A stretch of 64,000 nucleotides of DNA, taken from the NCBI GenBank assembly GCA_947586855.1, contig CANPXV010000004.1:54189-118188 (forward strand), read 5' to 3'. This stretch comes from an uncultured Clostridia bacterium (GTDB lineage Bacteria; Bacillota; Clostridia; Christensenellales; CAG-314). Below the pieces are notes generated by a model that made no database searches, was not told where the DNA came from, and saw only the letters and a list, made by a program, of their open reading frames with translations. Below are positions 26,828 through 35,248 of this stretch, one piece after another. Each line of letters opens with the position of its first letter. Within the stretch, counting starts at the first letter, position 1. A program made the position numbers and the translations under genes.

Positions 26828-27008
26828 AGCCTCTCGAAATCGGATAATTTGGCTGTGTACACAATCAATTCGCCAACGCCAAGGAACATGCCTTATTTGG
26901 TAATAAACCAATCCAACATGCCTCACGGACAAGGTCTGCCCCGCCGACAAGGGGCTTCATTAGCAAGGTTGCCTCACAAGCGAAGGGAGTTTTGACAAGA
27001 TCGTAAGG

Positions 27009-27038
27009 CAAAATAAAAGCGGGCCGCAAGCGACCCGC
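27009..27038 (-). terminator. Terminator of iscR-iscS-iscU
   Basis: On the minus strand GCGGGTCG and CGGCCCGC pair (8 bp, one wobble) around CTTG, followed by TTTTATTTT. It lies just after the iscU stop. Confidence 0.85.
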
Positions 27039-27056
27039 AAAGCATAATACGCAATA

Positions 27057-27461
27057 TCAAACGTACTCTATCTTGGATTTATCAATTGTCTTGTTTTCCT
27101 TTTTGGCACGGTAGTCCTCGATGGCCTTTTTGATAGCCTCTTCCGCCAAAACGGAGCAATGTATTTTTTGCGGGGGAAGGCCTTCAAGCTCCTCTACCAC
27201 TCTTGCATTGGTCAGCTTCAACGCCTCGTCCACGGTCATGCCGATAACCATTTGCGTTGCCGTAGAGCTGGTTGCAATGGCCGCCGCACAGCCGAAAGTC
27301 TGAAATTTAGCGTCGGTTATCACGTCGTTTTCTATGCGCAGTGTGATACGCATGATGTCACCGCAAGTGGCGTTGCCCACGGTGCCTTCGCCGTCGGGAT
27401 TTTCTATCTCACCCACGTTTTGCGGATGCGCAAAGGCCTCCAAAACTTTTTGATTATACAT
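27057..27461 (-). CDS. iscU: Iron-sulfur cluster scaffold IscU/NifU N-domain
   Basis: A 134-residue scaffold on which Fe-S clusters are built. The three ligand cysteines are in NATCGDIM, TFGCAAAIA and KIHCSVLAEEAI. It overlaps iscS by eight bases. The product resembles the NifU-like IscU of Clostridia rather than SufU, since the SufU-specific insert is absent. Confidence 0.93.
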   Translation of the reverse strand: MYNQKVLEAFAHPQNVGEIENPDGEGTVGNATCGDIMRITLRIENDVITDAKFQTFGCAAAIATSSTATQMVIGMTVDEALKLTNARVVEELEGLPPQKIHCSVLAEEAIKKAIEDYRAKKENKTIDKSKIEYV

Positions 27462-28635
27462 TGTACGTTCCTCCTTTTTTCAAATCGAACAGCGGCGACA
27501 TGGACCTCAATCGGGATATTATCTGTTTCAGCGTATTCACAATGTAGTCCACCTCCTGCATGGTGTTGTGTTTGCCAAAGCTAAACCTGATGGACCCGTG
27601 CGACACCTCGATAGGCACGCCCATCGCCAACAGCACGTGAGAGGGGTCCAGACTGCCGCTGCTGCACGCCGAACCGCTGGATACTGCAATGCCGTTGAAG
27701 TCCAACAACATCAAAATGCCCTCGCCCTCGACAAACTCAAAACTGTAATTGGCAACGCTGGGCACACGGTGTTGTTTGTTTCCGTTTTGGCGGATGTAGG
27801 GGATTTCCGCCTCCACACGCTGCTCAAAGTGGTCCCTAAGCGAGGCGATATATTTGTTTGTTTCGTCCAGATCCACTCGGGACAACTCCAACGCCTTTGC
27901 CAGCCCCACCATTGCGGGCACATTGACGGTACCTGCCCGCTGCGAGCGCTCCTGTCCGCCGCCGCAAATCAGCTTATCCAGCTTGACGCCGTTGCGGATA
28001 TACAGCACGCCCGATCCTTTCGGTCCGTAAATCTTGTGGCCGGATATTGTCACCAAGTCGGCGCCCAATTCCTCTACATTTATATTCATATACGGGATAG
28101 CTTGCACACAGTCGGTGTGGAACAGCGCCCCGTGCTTGTGCGCAATTTCCGCCAGCTCCTTCACGGGTTGGATGGTGCCCACTTCGTTGTTGGCGTACAT
28201 CACGGATACAATCGTTGTCTCGTCGTCGATGGCCTCTTCCAGCGCTTCGGGGTGCACAATGCCCGTTGAGTCTACAGGTAGACGGGTCACCCGAAAACCG
28301 TTTTGTTCCAACCACTCGGCGGGGGTAAGGATGGCGTGATGTTCTATCGAGGAGATTATCACATGGTTGCCCTTGCTGCGTTTGTGCAATGCAACGCCTT
28401 TCAGCGCCCAATTGTCCGCTTCCGTTCCGCCGCTGGTAAAGTAGATTTCGTTGGGGTGGCACCCCAAAATTTTTGCCACGGTGTCTCTGGCGTCGGCAAG
28501 CGCCTTGGCAGCGTCACGTCCAAAGGCGTGCAAGCTGTTGGCATTGCCATAGCCCTCTGTAAAATACGGCAGCATAGCCTGCACAACACGCTCATCACAG
28601 GGGGTTGTTGCGGCATGATCTGCATAAACCTTCAT
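27454..28635 (-). CDS. iscS: Cysteine desulfurase
   Basis: A 393-residue PLP enzyme that releases sulfur from cysteine for Fe-S clusters. I start at the ATG at 28635 (MKVYADHAATTP) behind GGAGG; the track frame is over-extended through iscR. The PLP lysine is in SGHKIYGPKG and the catalytic cysteine in SSGSACSSGS. It overlaps iscR by four bases and iscU by eight, an iscR-iscS-iscU operon. Confidence 0.95.
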   Translation of the reverse strand: MKVYADHAATTPCDERVVQAMLPYFTEGYGNANSLHAFGRDAAKALADARDTVAKILGCHPNEIYFTSGGTEADNWALKGVALHKRSKGNHVIISSIEHHAILTPAEWLEQNGFRVTRLPVDSTGIVHPEALEEAIDDETTIVSVMYANNEVGTIQPVKELAEIAHKHGALFHTDCVQAIPYMNINVEELGADLVTISGHKIYGPKGSGVLYIRNGVKLDKLICGGGQERSQRAGTVNVPAMVGLAKALELSRVDLDETNKYIASLRDHFEQRVEAEIPYIRQNGNKQHRVPSVANYSFEFVEGEGILMLLDFNGIAVSSGSACSSGSLDPSHVLLAMGVPIEVSHGSIRFSFGKHNTMQEVDYIVNTLKQIISRLRSMSPLFDLKKGGTYNV

Positions 28636-29036
28636 ATATTGTCCTCCACAAGTTGTTCCAAAGAGATAGTATCCAGATAGGCATTGATATTGTCGTACAG
28701 CTTGCCCCACAGATTGTGCGCAACGCATTTGCCCCGCTGTGCGCAGTCGGTGCTGAGGCAATCCACAATTTCCAGATTGTCCTCCACCGCACGCAAAATG
28801 CGCCCCACCGATATTTGCTCGGGACTGCTTGTCAGCCTGTAACCGCCCGCCGCACCTCGTGTGGATGAGACAATATCCGCACGCCTCATCAAAGCAATGA
28901 TTTGCTCCAAATATTTTTCCGAGACGCCCGTCGCCTGCGAAAGCATCGCCACGTTGAGGCACTCGTCCTTGTTGTAGTTTTTGGCAAGTTCTACCGCCAC
29001 ATACAGGCCGTATCTTGCCTTGGACGACATTTTCAT
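28632..29036 (-). CDS. iscR: Rrf2-family regulator, IscR-like
   Basis: A 134-residue Rrf2 protein with an N-terminal winged helix (MSSKARYGLYVAVELA) and the recognition part VSEKYLEQIIALMRRADIV. Three cysteines (CLSTDCAQRGKC) have the IscR-type spacing for an Fe-S cluster. I start at the ATG at 29036, behind a GGTAGG site, instead of the track TTG. It is the first gene of the isc operon and probably represses it in response to cluster supply. Confidence 0.9.
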   Translation of the reverse strand: MKMSSKARYGLYVAVELAKNYNKDECLNVAMLSQATGVSEKYLEQIIALMRRADIVSSTRGAAGGYRLTSSPEQISVGRILRAVEDNLEIVDCLSTDCAQRGKCVAHNLWGKLYDNINAYLDTISLEQLVEDNI

Positions 29037-29060
29037 ATCAATTCCTACCAATTTACTATG

Positions 29061-29092
29061 AATAGTTTACTACTATTGTAAGCCCCTGTCAA
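29061..29092 (-). promoter_or_regulatory. Promoter and operator-like palindrome of the isc operon
   Basis: On the minus strand TTGACA (29087-29092), 17 bases and TAAACT (29064-29069) form a promoter. The -10 box lies inside the perfect inverted repeat AATAGT-AGTAA-ACTATT (29061-29077), a good candidate for the IscR operator. Confidence 0.7.
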
Positions 29093-29433
29093 ACGTTTTA
29101 GACAAATACGGCCAAATATCTTGATTTTTATGCGCAAAATTTCATCGCCGCACCCATTTGCTCACCCCATCGGCTCAAAACCTTTATTGCAACCCGCCAT
29201 CAACTAAACAAGCAATCACAAATTTGTGCCGAGATTGCAGACAACATTGATGATGTGGGCAACGGAGCGCACCGGGAAACTACGACCAAGGCGGAGCAGT
29301 TCATTGAGCAGAGACCTTGTCCAACTTGCTCGGCGTCAGGCGCTTTTATCCGGCGGTTCCAAGGCAAATCGTTGGAGAAAATATTTTTTATATTTCTTTT
29401 AGCCTAACATTATATATAAAGCAAAAAAACATG
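29093..29433. other. Intergenic stretch with a start-less open frame
   Basis: About 340 bases between the isc promoter and the trxA terminator. A plus-strand frame of roughly 100 codons is open from about 29100 to 29404 but has no start codon or ribosome binding site, and reads stretches such as ICAEIADNIDDVGNG. I do not recognise it; it may be the remnant of a gene or chance. Confidence 0.35.
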
Positions 29434-29467
29434 AAAAAAAGGCGATTGAAATGTCAACCGCCTTTTG
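29434..29467 (-). terminator. Terminator of comM to trxA operon
   Basis: On the minus strand AAAGGCGGTTG pairs with CAATCGCCTTT (11 bp, one wobble) and a T run follows, just after the trxA stop. Confidence 0.9.
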
Positions 29468-29483
29468 CTGCTTTTTGCGCTAT

Positions 29484-29795
29484 CTAAATGTGTTTGGAAA
29501 TGGTTTCCGTCAGCTCGTCCTCGTCGCACAGCCCGATGATCCTGTCCACAAGCTCGCCGTCCTTGAATACGCACACGTTGGGTATGGATACGATTTTGTA
29601 TCTTTTTGCCAGCTCAATGGCGTTGTCCACGTCCACCTTGCCGAAGCTGACGTTGGGCAGTTTGTCCGCCACATCGTCGATGATGGGCGCAAGCATTTTG
29701 CAAGGGCCGCACCAAGTGGCCCAAAAGTCCACCACGACCGTGCCTTTGGCAATAAATTCGTCAAAATTGGCAGTTACATCACAAATTTTACTCAT
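29484..29795 (-). CDS. trxA: Thioredoxin
   Basis: A 103-residue thioredoxin with the active site WATWCGPCK (about residues 27-35), the cis-proline in IVSIPNVCVF and the usual five-strand pattern. It reduces protein disulfides. It overlaps the rseC-like gene by eight bases, and ends the comM-aspS gene run. Confidence 0.95.
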   Translation of the reverse strand: MSKICDVTANFDEFIAKGTVVVDFWATWCGPCKMLAPIIDDVADKLPNVSFGKVDVDNAIELAKRYKIVSIPNVCVFKDGELVDRIIGLCDEDELTETISKHI

Positions 29796-30297
29796 GGTTC
29801 TCTCCTTGATTTGTTATATTTTGTTCTATATCACCACTATTTGAGATTTCAGGCGACGTTTCAACGACAGTATCACTTTTAACAGCGATTGACGAGTGCA
29901 CAATCTGCACGATCTTGGGCGTTTCCATCCATTTGTGACGGCGCAGCTTGTCCACCAACGCCACCACGGCAAACCCTACCGCCAAGCCGCCCAAAAACAT
30001 CAGTGCGGCGCTCCAATCGGGCCAATGCAGGCCGAGTGCCAAAAACAGCAGCACCAACGCCGGTGCCAACGGGATAAAATACCCCACCAAAGCAAGTTTT
30101 GCGCTGTTGGTGTCGGGGATATCCAACATCACGGTGTCACCAACTGCGGCGCAAGGCTCGTTGTCGGCGTAAAAATCCACATGTTTTTGCTTTTCCGTCA
30201 TGCCGCACTTACCACAGGATGCGCAAGCGGAGTTGCGGCCCACACGCACCAGGGCAAATTTGTCCTTGACGGACATCACCACGCCTTGTTCAGTCAT
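29788..30297 (-). CDS. RseC/MucC-like membrane protein
   Basis: A 169-residue protein with the N-terminal cysteine motif NSACASCGKCGM, two membrane segments (about residues 69-108) and a C-terminal cytosolic tail. This is the SoxR-reducing-system RseC / MucC pattern, a family linked to electron transfer (with Rnf) and sigma-factor control. It overlaps both aspS and trxA by eight bases; the thioredoxin neighbour suggests a redox role, but that is inference. Confidence 0.8.
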   Translation of the reverse strand: MTEQGVVMSVKDKFALVRVGRNSACASCGKCGMTEKQKHVDFYADNEPCAAVGDTVMLDIPDTNSAKLALVGYFIPLAPALVLLFLALGLHWPDWSAALMFLGGLAVGFAVVALVDKLRRHKWMETPKIVQIVHSSIAVKSDTVVETSPEISNSGDIEQNITNQGENHE

Positions 30298-32086
30298 GAT
30301 GTTCCTCGCAGCGTATACCCAACTCTCTCAACTGCTTTTCTTCCACTTCGGATGGGGCGTCGCTCATCATATCGCTGGCGTTTTGCATCTTTGGGAAGGC
30401 AATCACGTCCTTGATATTGTTGGTTTCGGTCAGCACCATCACCAGACGGTCCAGCCCCAGCGCCAAACCTCCGTGAGGGGGCGTGCCGTACTTGAATGCG
30501 TCCACAAAAAATCCAAAACGATCGGCAATTTGCTCGTCGGAGAAGCCCAACGTTTCAAACATCAGCTTTTGCACGTCTCTGTTGTAGATACGCATGGAGC
30601 CGCCGCCCATCTCGTCGCCGTTGATGACGACGTCGTATGCCTTGGCACGCACACGGGCGGGGTCGCTCTTCATGAAGGGCAGGTCCTCGTTTTTGGGGCT
30701 GGTAAAGGGGTGATGCATGGCCACAAAGCGCCCCTCCTCCTCGGAGTACTCGAACAGGGGAAAATCCACCACCCACAGTGCCGCAAAGTCGTCGGACTTG
30801 TACATTTCGAATTTGGCCGCCAGGTGACAGCGCAGCGCTCCCAACGACACCACGGCCGTTTGCCAATCGGCGTCGGCCACAATCAAGGCGATGTCACCCT
30901 GCTTCATGCCGAGAGCTTGCACAATGCCTTCCAACTCTTGTTGGGACACGGCCTTGGCAAAGCTGCATTTGACGCCCTCTTTGCCCAAACCGTACCAAGC
31001 AAGCCCCTTAGCCTTGTAAGTTTTTACAAACTCCACAAGTTTGTCGAGGTCCTTGCGGGACAGCTTGTCGGCGCCGCCCTCCAACACGATGGCTCGCACA
31101 GTGCCGCCAGCCGCCAAAGCGTTGGCAAACACAACAAATTGGCTGTTGGATACGGCCTCGTCCAACCGCTGGATTTCCATACCGAAGCGCAGGTCGGGCT
31201 TGTCCGAGCCGAAACGGTTCATACATTCCGTCCAGGGCAGCCGCAAAAAATGCTCGGGCAGCTCAACGTTACGTATCTGCTTAAAAATGCGCACAAGCAG
31301 CCCTTCGGTGAGGGTCATAACTTCCTCTTCCTGGTCCACAAAGCTCATTTCCAAGTCGATTTGAGTAAATTCCGGCTGGCGATTGGCACGCAGGTCCTCG
31401 TCACGGAAGCACTTTGCAATCTGAAAATACCTGTCCATACCGCCAATCATCAGCAGCTGCTTGTACAACTGCGGCGATTGCGGCAAAGCATAAAAGCTGC
31501 CTTGACGTATGCGGCTGGGCACCAGATAGTCCCGTGCGCCCTCCGGCGTGGATTTGCCTAACATGGGCGTTTCCACCTCGATAAAGCCATTTTCCGCCAG
31601 ATAGTTGCGGGTGATTTGGCAAATTTTGCTGCGTGTTACAAGGTTGTGTTGCAAATCTTCTCGGCGCAGGTCCAGATATCTGTATTTGAGGCGCAATGCC
31701 TCGTTGGCGCCCACATCCCCGATAGAAAATGGCGTGGTATCCGCCTCGGACAAAATTTTGAGCTGTTCTGCAACCAACTCCACCTCGCCCGTTTTCATGT
31801 TGGGGTTGACGTTGTTGCCCACACGATGGCGCACCTTGCCCGTCACAGTGATGACGTACTCCAATTTGAGGGTGGATGCCTTGTCCAACAGTTGTTGCGA
31901 GCAAACGTCGGTGTCAAACACTATCTGCATGATGCCGCTTCTGTCCCGCAGCTGCAAAAAAATCAATCCGCCCAGATCGCGGCGACGATGCACCCAGCCC
32001 ATCAGGGTAAGCTCTTTTCCGATTTCCTTTGTTGACACCTCGCCGCACATCATGCTGCGAAGCTGTCCGTTAAGAAGTTCTGCCAT
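30290..32086 (-). CDS. aspS: Aspartate--tRNA ligase
   Basis: A 598-residue class II synthetase. Order is an N-terminal OB anticodon-binding domain (VHRRRDLGGLIFLQLRDRSG), class II motif 2 (YFQIAKCFRDEDLRANRQPEFTQID region), a bacterial GAD insert, and motif 3 (GGLALGLDRLVMVL). Whether it is discriminating or also charges tRNA-Asn cannot be told by eye. It follows hslU by 15 bases. Confidence 0.96.
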   Translation of the reverse strand: MAELLNGQLRSMMCGEVSTKEIGKELTLMGWVHRRRDLGGLIFLQLRDRSGIMQIVFDTDVCSQQLLDKASTLKLEYVITVTGKVRHRVGNNVNPNMKTGEVELVAEQLKILSEADTTPFSIGDVGANEALRLKYRYLDLRREDLQHNLVTRSKICQITRNYLAENGFIEVETPMLGKSTPEGARDYLVPSRIRQGSFYALPQSPQLYKQLLMIGGMDRYFQIAKCFRDEDLRANRQPEFTQIDLEMSFVDQEEEVMTLTEGLLVRIFKQIRNVELPEHFLRLPWTECMNRFGSDKPDLRFGMEIQRLDEAVSNSQFVVFANALAAGGTVRAIVLEGGADKLSRKDLDKLVEFVKTYKAKGLAWYGLGKEGVKCSFAKAVSQQELEGIVQALGMKQGDIALIVADADWQTAVVSLGALRCHLAAKFEMYKSDDFAALWVVDFPLFEYSEEEGRFVAMHHPFTSPKNEDLPFMKSDPARVRAKAYDVVINGDEMGGGSMRIYNRDVQKLMFETLGFSDEQIADRFGFFVDAFKYGTPPHGGLALGLDRLVMVLTETNNIKDVIAFPKMQNASDMMSDAPSEVEEKQLRELGIRCEEHHD

Positions 32087-32101
32087 GGTTTTCTCCTATG
32101 T

Positions 32102-33382
32102 TTACAAAACGTATTTTTTGAGGTTGCGGGATTCCGTGCGGAAGTTGTTTAGCACATATTGTCTGTCAATCACAACCTTTTTCGTCTCGCCCTCGTCGAT
32201 ATCGTAGGAAATATCCTCCACGATATGCTCCATTATGCTTTGCAGACGTCTTGCGCCGATATCTTCCAACGTGTTGTTTTGATCGTAGGCCACGTTGGCG
32301 ATCTCAGCAATGCCGTCGTCGGTAAAGGACAAATCGATGTTATCCACCGCAAGCAGCTTTTTGTATTGCTGCGTGATGGCGTTTTCAGGCTCGGTCAAAA
32401 TTTTGATAAAGTCGTCCACGCCCAGGCTGTCCAGCTCCACCAGCACGGGGAAACGTCCCTGCAACTCGGGGATGAGGTCGGACACCTTGCTGACGTGAAA
32501 TGCGCCGCTTGCGATAAACAAAATGTAGTCCGTCTTGATGTTGCCGTACTTGGTGGACACCGTGCACCCTTCCACAATGGGCAAAATGTCCCGTTGCACG
32601 CCCTCTCGGGATACGTCCGGGCCGTTTTGAGAGGATTTTCCCGCAATTTTGTCCATTTCGTCGATGAAGATCACACCGTCGTTTTCTGCACGTTTGAGCG
32701 CTTCGCTTTCCACGCTGTCCAGGTCGATGAGCTTTTCGCTCTCCTCCGCAGCAAGGATACGCAATGCCTCCTCCACGGTGACAACACGCTTTTTGGTGCG
32801 TTTGGGCAGCATATCGCCAAAGATATTGCCGATATTTATCTCGCCGCCGCCCGCCTGCAACTCCACAGGCTTGGGGATATCGGCAACGGAAATTTCCACC
32901 TGCATCTGGTCGAGGTTGTGCTTGGACACCTCGTCGATGACGGCCACACGGGTCAGGCCCTCGGGCAGCTCCTTGGATTGCTTCAACAGCAAATCGGCCA
33001 CCCTTTCCACAGCACGGTCAAACGCACGAGACTCCACCTCTTTGTAGCGCTCGTCCTTTACCAGCCTGATGGACACCTCCACCAGATCCCGCACCATGCT
33101 TTCCACATCTCTGCCCACGTAGCCCACCTCGGTGTACTTGGTGGCTTCCACTTTGAGGAAGGGCGCCTTGACCAACTTGGCCAATCTGCGGGCGATTTCC
33201 GTCTTGCCCACGCCCGTCGGGCCCTTCATAATGATATTTTTGGGGGTGATTTCCTCTCTGTCGGCAAGGGGCAGCTTGCTGCGGCGATATCTGTTGCGCA
33301 GGGCAATGGCAACGGCCTTTTTTGCATTGAATTGTCCCACAATGTAGCGATCAAGCTCGTTTACGATTTGCTTAGGTGTCAT
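32102..33382 (-). CDS. hslU: ATP-dependent protease ATPase subunit HslU
   Basis: A 426-residue AAA+ unfoldase that feeds HslV. Walker A is GPTGVGKTEIARR near residue 52, Walker B is GVIFIDEMDKIA, followed by sensor GRFPVLVEL. The C-terminus ends LKKYVL, the tail that docks into HslV. It is shorter than the 443-467 usual residues, mainly in the intermediate I-domain. It follows hslV by one base. Confidence 0.95.
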   Translation of the reverse strand: MTPKQIVNELDRYIVGQFNAKKAVAIALRNRYRRSKLPLADREEITPKNIIMKGPTGVGKTEIARRLAKLVKAPFLKVEATKYTEVGYVGRDVESMVRDLVEVSIRLVKDERYKEVESRAFDRAVERVADLLLKQSKELPEGLTRVAVIDEVSKHNLDQMQVEISVADIPKPVELQAGGGEINIGNIFGDMLPKRTKKRVVTVEEALRILAAEESEKLIDLDSVESEALKRAENDGVIFIDEMDKIAGKSSQNGPDVSREGVQRDILPIVEGCTVSTKYGNIKTDYILFIASGAFHVSKVSDLIPELQGRFPVLVELDSLGVDDFIKILTEPENAITQQYKKLLAVDNIDLSFTDDGIAEIANVAYDQNNTLEDIGARRLQSIMEHIVEDISYDIDEGETKKVVIDRQYVLNNFRTESRNLKKYVL

Positions 33383-33383
33383 G

Positions 33384-33935
33384 TCAAGCCTCCTCTACGG
33401 TGATGTGACCGTTGGTAAACACGCAAATTTCGCTGGCAATTTCCAACGATTTGGCGGCAATTTCCTTTGCGGAGAGGTCGGTGTTGCGCAAAAGCGCCTT
33501 TGCGGCCGCCAATGCGTAGTTTCCGCCGCTGCCGATAGCGCACACGCCGTCATCGGGTTCGATAACGTCGCCCGAGCCGGACAAAAGGTAGATATTCTCC
33601 TTGTCGGCAACTATCATCATGGCCTCCAACTTGCGCATAACGTTGTCTCTGCGCCACAGTTGCGCAACTTCCACTGCCGAACGCAGCAAATTTCCGCTGA
33701 ATTTTTGCAGCATTTCTTCAAATTTTTCCGACAGAGTAAAGGCGTCCGCCACCGATCCGGCAAAACCCGTGACGATTTTTCCGTCATAAATGCGGCGCAC
33801 TTTGACGGCGTTGCCCTTCATGATGACGTTTTGCCCCTGCGTCACCTGTCCATCGCCCGCAACAGCAATTTGGCCGTTACGCTTGACGGCGCAGATAGTT
33901 GTTCCCTTGATTGTATCGGCAAAAACTTCTGACAT
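33384..33935 (-). CDS. hslV: ATP-dependent protease subunit HslV
   Basis: A 183-residue N-terminal-threonine peptidase. The catalytic Thr should be exposed by removing an 11-residue propeptide before [10 protein letters not shown]; this is longer than the single Met removed in E. coli, similar to the extended start of B. subtilis CodW. Motifs [21 protein letters not shown] and [12 protein letters not shown] are present. Forms a two-ring chamber with HslU. Confidence 0.95.
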   Translation of the reverse strand: MSEVFADTIKGTTICAVKRNGQIAVAGDGQVTQGQNVIMKGNAVKVRRIYDGKIVTGFAGSVADAFTLSEKFEEMLQKFSGNLLRSAVEVAQLWRRDNVMRKLEAMMIVADKENIYLLSGSGDVIEPDDGVCAIGSGGNYALAAAKALLRNTDLSAKEIAAKSLEIASEICVFTNGHITVEEA

Positions 33936-33946
33936 ATTGTTTCTCC

Positions 33947-35248
33947 TTATTGATTGTCGAGTATTTTTTTCATTGATTGCATCGCCCTTTCGCAGTAGGC
34001 GATCTTCCTTTGCGACTTATCTTTGATTTTGTCCGAAAGCGGGTCCAAAATACCAAAACTACTGTTCATCGGCTGATATTTGCCGAAATCGGTGCACACA
34101 TGCCTGCACAATGCGCCCGTCATGGTGTCCCCGCCAAAGTGCAGCGGCGACATTCCGCTAAAAATGCGATACGCCTGCAATGCGGCCACCAATCCGCTCA
34201 CCGCCGACTCCATATATCCTTCCACCCCCACAAGCTGCCCTGCAAAAAACAGTCTGGGGCGAGTTGCAACCTGAAAATATTGGTTGAGTTGCTTAGGGGC
34301 GTCGATATATGTGTTTCGGTGCATCACGCCGTAGCGCACAAATTCGGCGTCGTGCAGCGCAGGTATCAGCGAGAACACCCTTTTTTGCTCGCCGTATTTG
34401 AGGTTGGTCTGAAATCCCACCAAATTGTAGCGTGTGCCCTCGGCGTTTTCCTTGCGCAGCTGCACCACGGCATAGGGCCGTTCATCGGTGCGCTCGTCCC
34501 GCAACCCGATGGGCTTCATCGGGCCGAAACGCATTGTGTCGGGTCCTCGCTTGGCCATGACTTCGATGGGCATGCACCCCTCAAACACGTTGTTTTCAAA
34601 GTCTTTCAGCTCCACCGTCTCGGCCGAGACAAGCTGTTGGTAAAATGTGAGATACTGCTCTTTGTTGAGGGGGCAATTGATGTAGTCTGCGCTGCCCTTG
34701 CCGTAGCGGCTGCCCACAAATGCGCTGTCGAAATTTATGCTTTCGGCGGTGACAATGGGGGCCACAGCGTCGAAAAAGTACAAAAATTTCTCGCCGAACA
34801 GCTCCTTGAAGGCGGGGATAAGCGCATCGTCCGTCAGCGGACCCGTGGCCACTATCACAAAGTCGTAGCCGTCGGTATCCAGGCTCGTCTCCACCGCTTG
34901 CACACGGTGAAAGTTGTCAAATTGCTCCAAAATCTCCGTTATGCACTGCGAAAAAGCATACCTGTCCACAGCCAAAGCGTTGCCGGCAGGCACCTTGGTT
35001 TGCTCGGCCGCACGCAGCACCACACTGTCCAGCAGACGCATTTCCGCTTTCAGCAGGCCGCTGGACGTGGCGATGTCGTCGCTTTTGAAGGAGTTGGAAC
35101 ACACCACTTCGCACAGTGTGTCCAGCTTGTGCGCAGGAGATTTTTTTAGCGGCTTCATTTCCACAAGAGTGACGTCCACACCTCTTTTCAGCAGGTGATA
35201 GCACGCCTCGCAGCCCGCAAAACCGCCGCCGATGACCTTAGCTTTCAC
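33947..35248 (-). CDS. trmFO: tRNA (uracil-54-C5) methyltransferase, folate/FAD dependent
   Basis: A 433-residue TrmFO, which methylates U54 with methylene-tetrahydrofolate and FAD. It starts with a GTG inside the end of topA (11-base overlap) as [14 protein letters not shown], then [12 protein letters not shown]. The topA-trmFO-hslV order is the standard Firmicute one. Confidence 0.95.
   Translation of the reverse strand: MKAKVIGGGFAGCEACYHLLKRGVDVTLVEMKPLKKSPAHKLDTLCEVVCSNSFKSDDIATSSGLLKAEMRLLDSVVLRAAEQTKVPAGNALAVDRYAFSQCITEILEQFDNFHRVQAVETSLDTDGYDFVIVATGPLTDDALIPAFKELFGEKFLYFFDAVAPIVTAESINFDSAFVGSRYGKGSADYINCPLNKEQYLTFYQQLVSAETVELKDFENNVFEGCMPIEVMAKRGPDTMRFGPMKPIGLRDERTDERPYAVVQLRKENAEGTRYNLVGFQTNLKYGEQKRVFSLIPALHDAEFVRYGVMHRNTYIDAPKQLNQYFQVATRPRLFFAGQLVGVEGYMESAVSGLVAALQAYRIFSGMSPLHFGGDTMTGALCRHVCTDFGKYQPMNSSFGILDPLSDKIKDKSQRKIAYCERAMQSMKKILDNQ

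Noticed and set aside
26583-26864. 93-residue version of the small membrane protein
   Set aside because: The extra 53 residues run through the 47-nt repeat and upstream region; GGAGG stands before the internal ATG.
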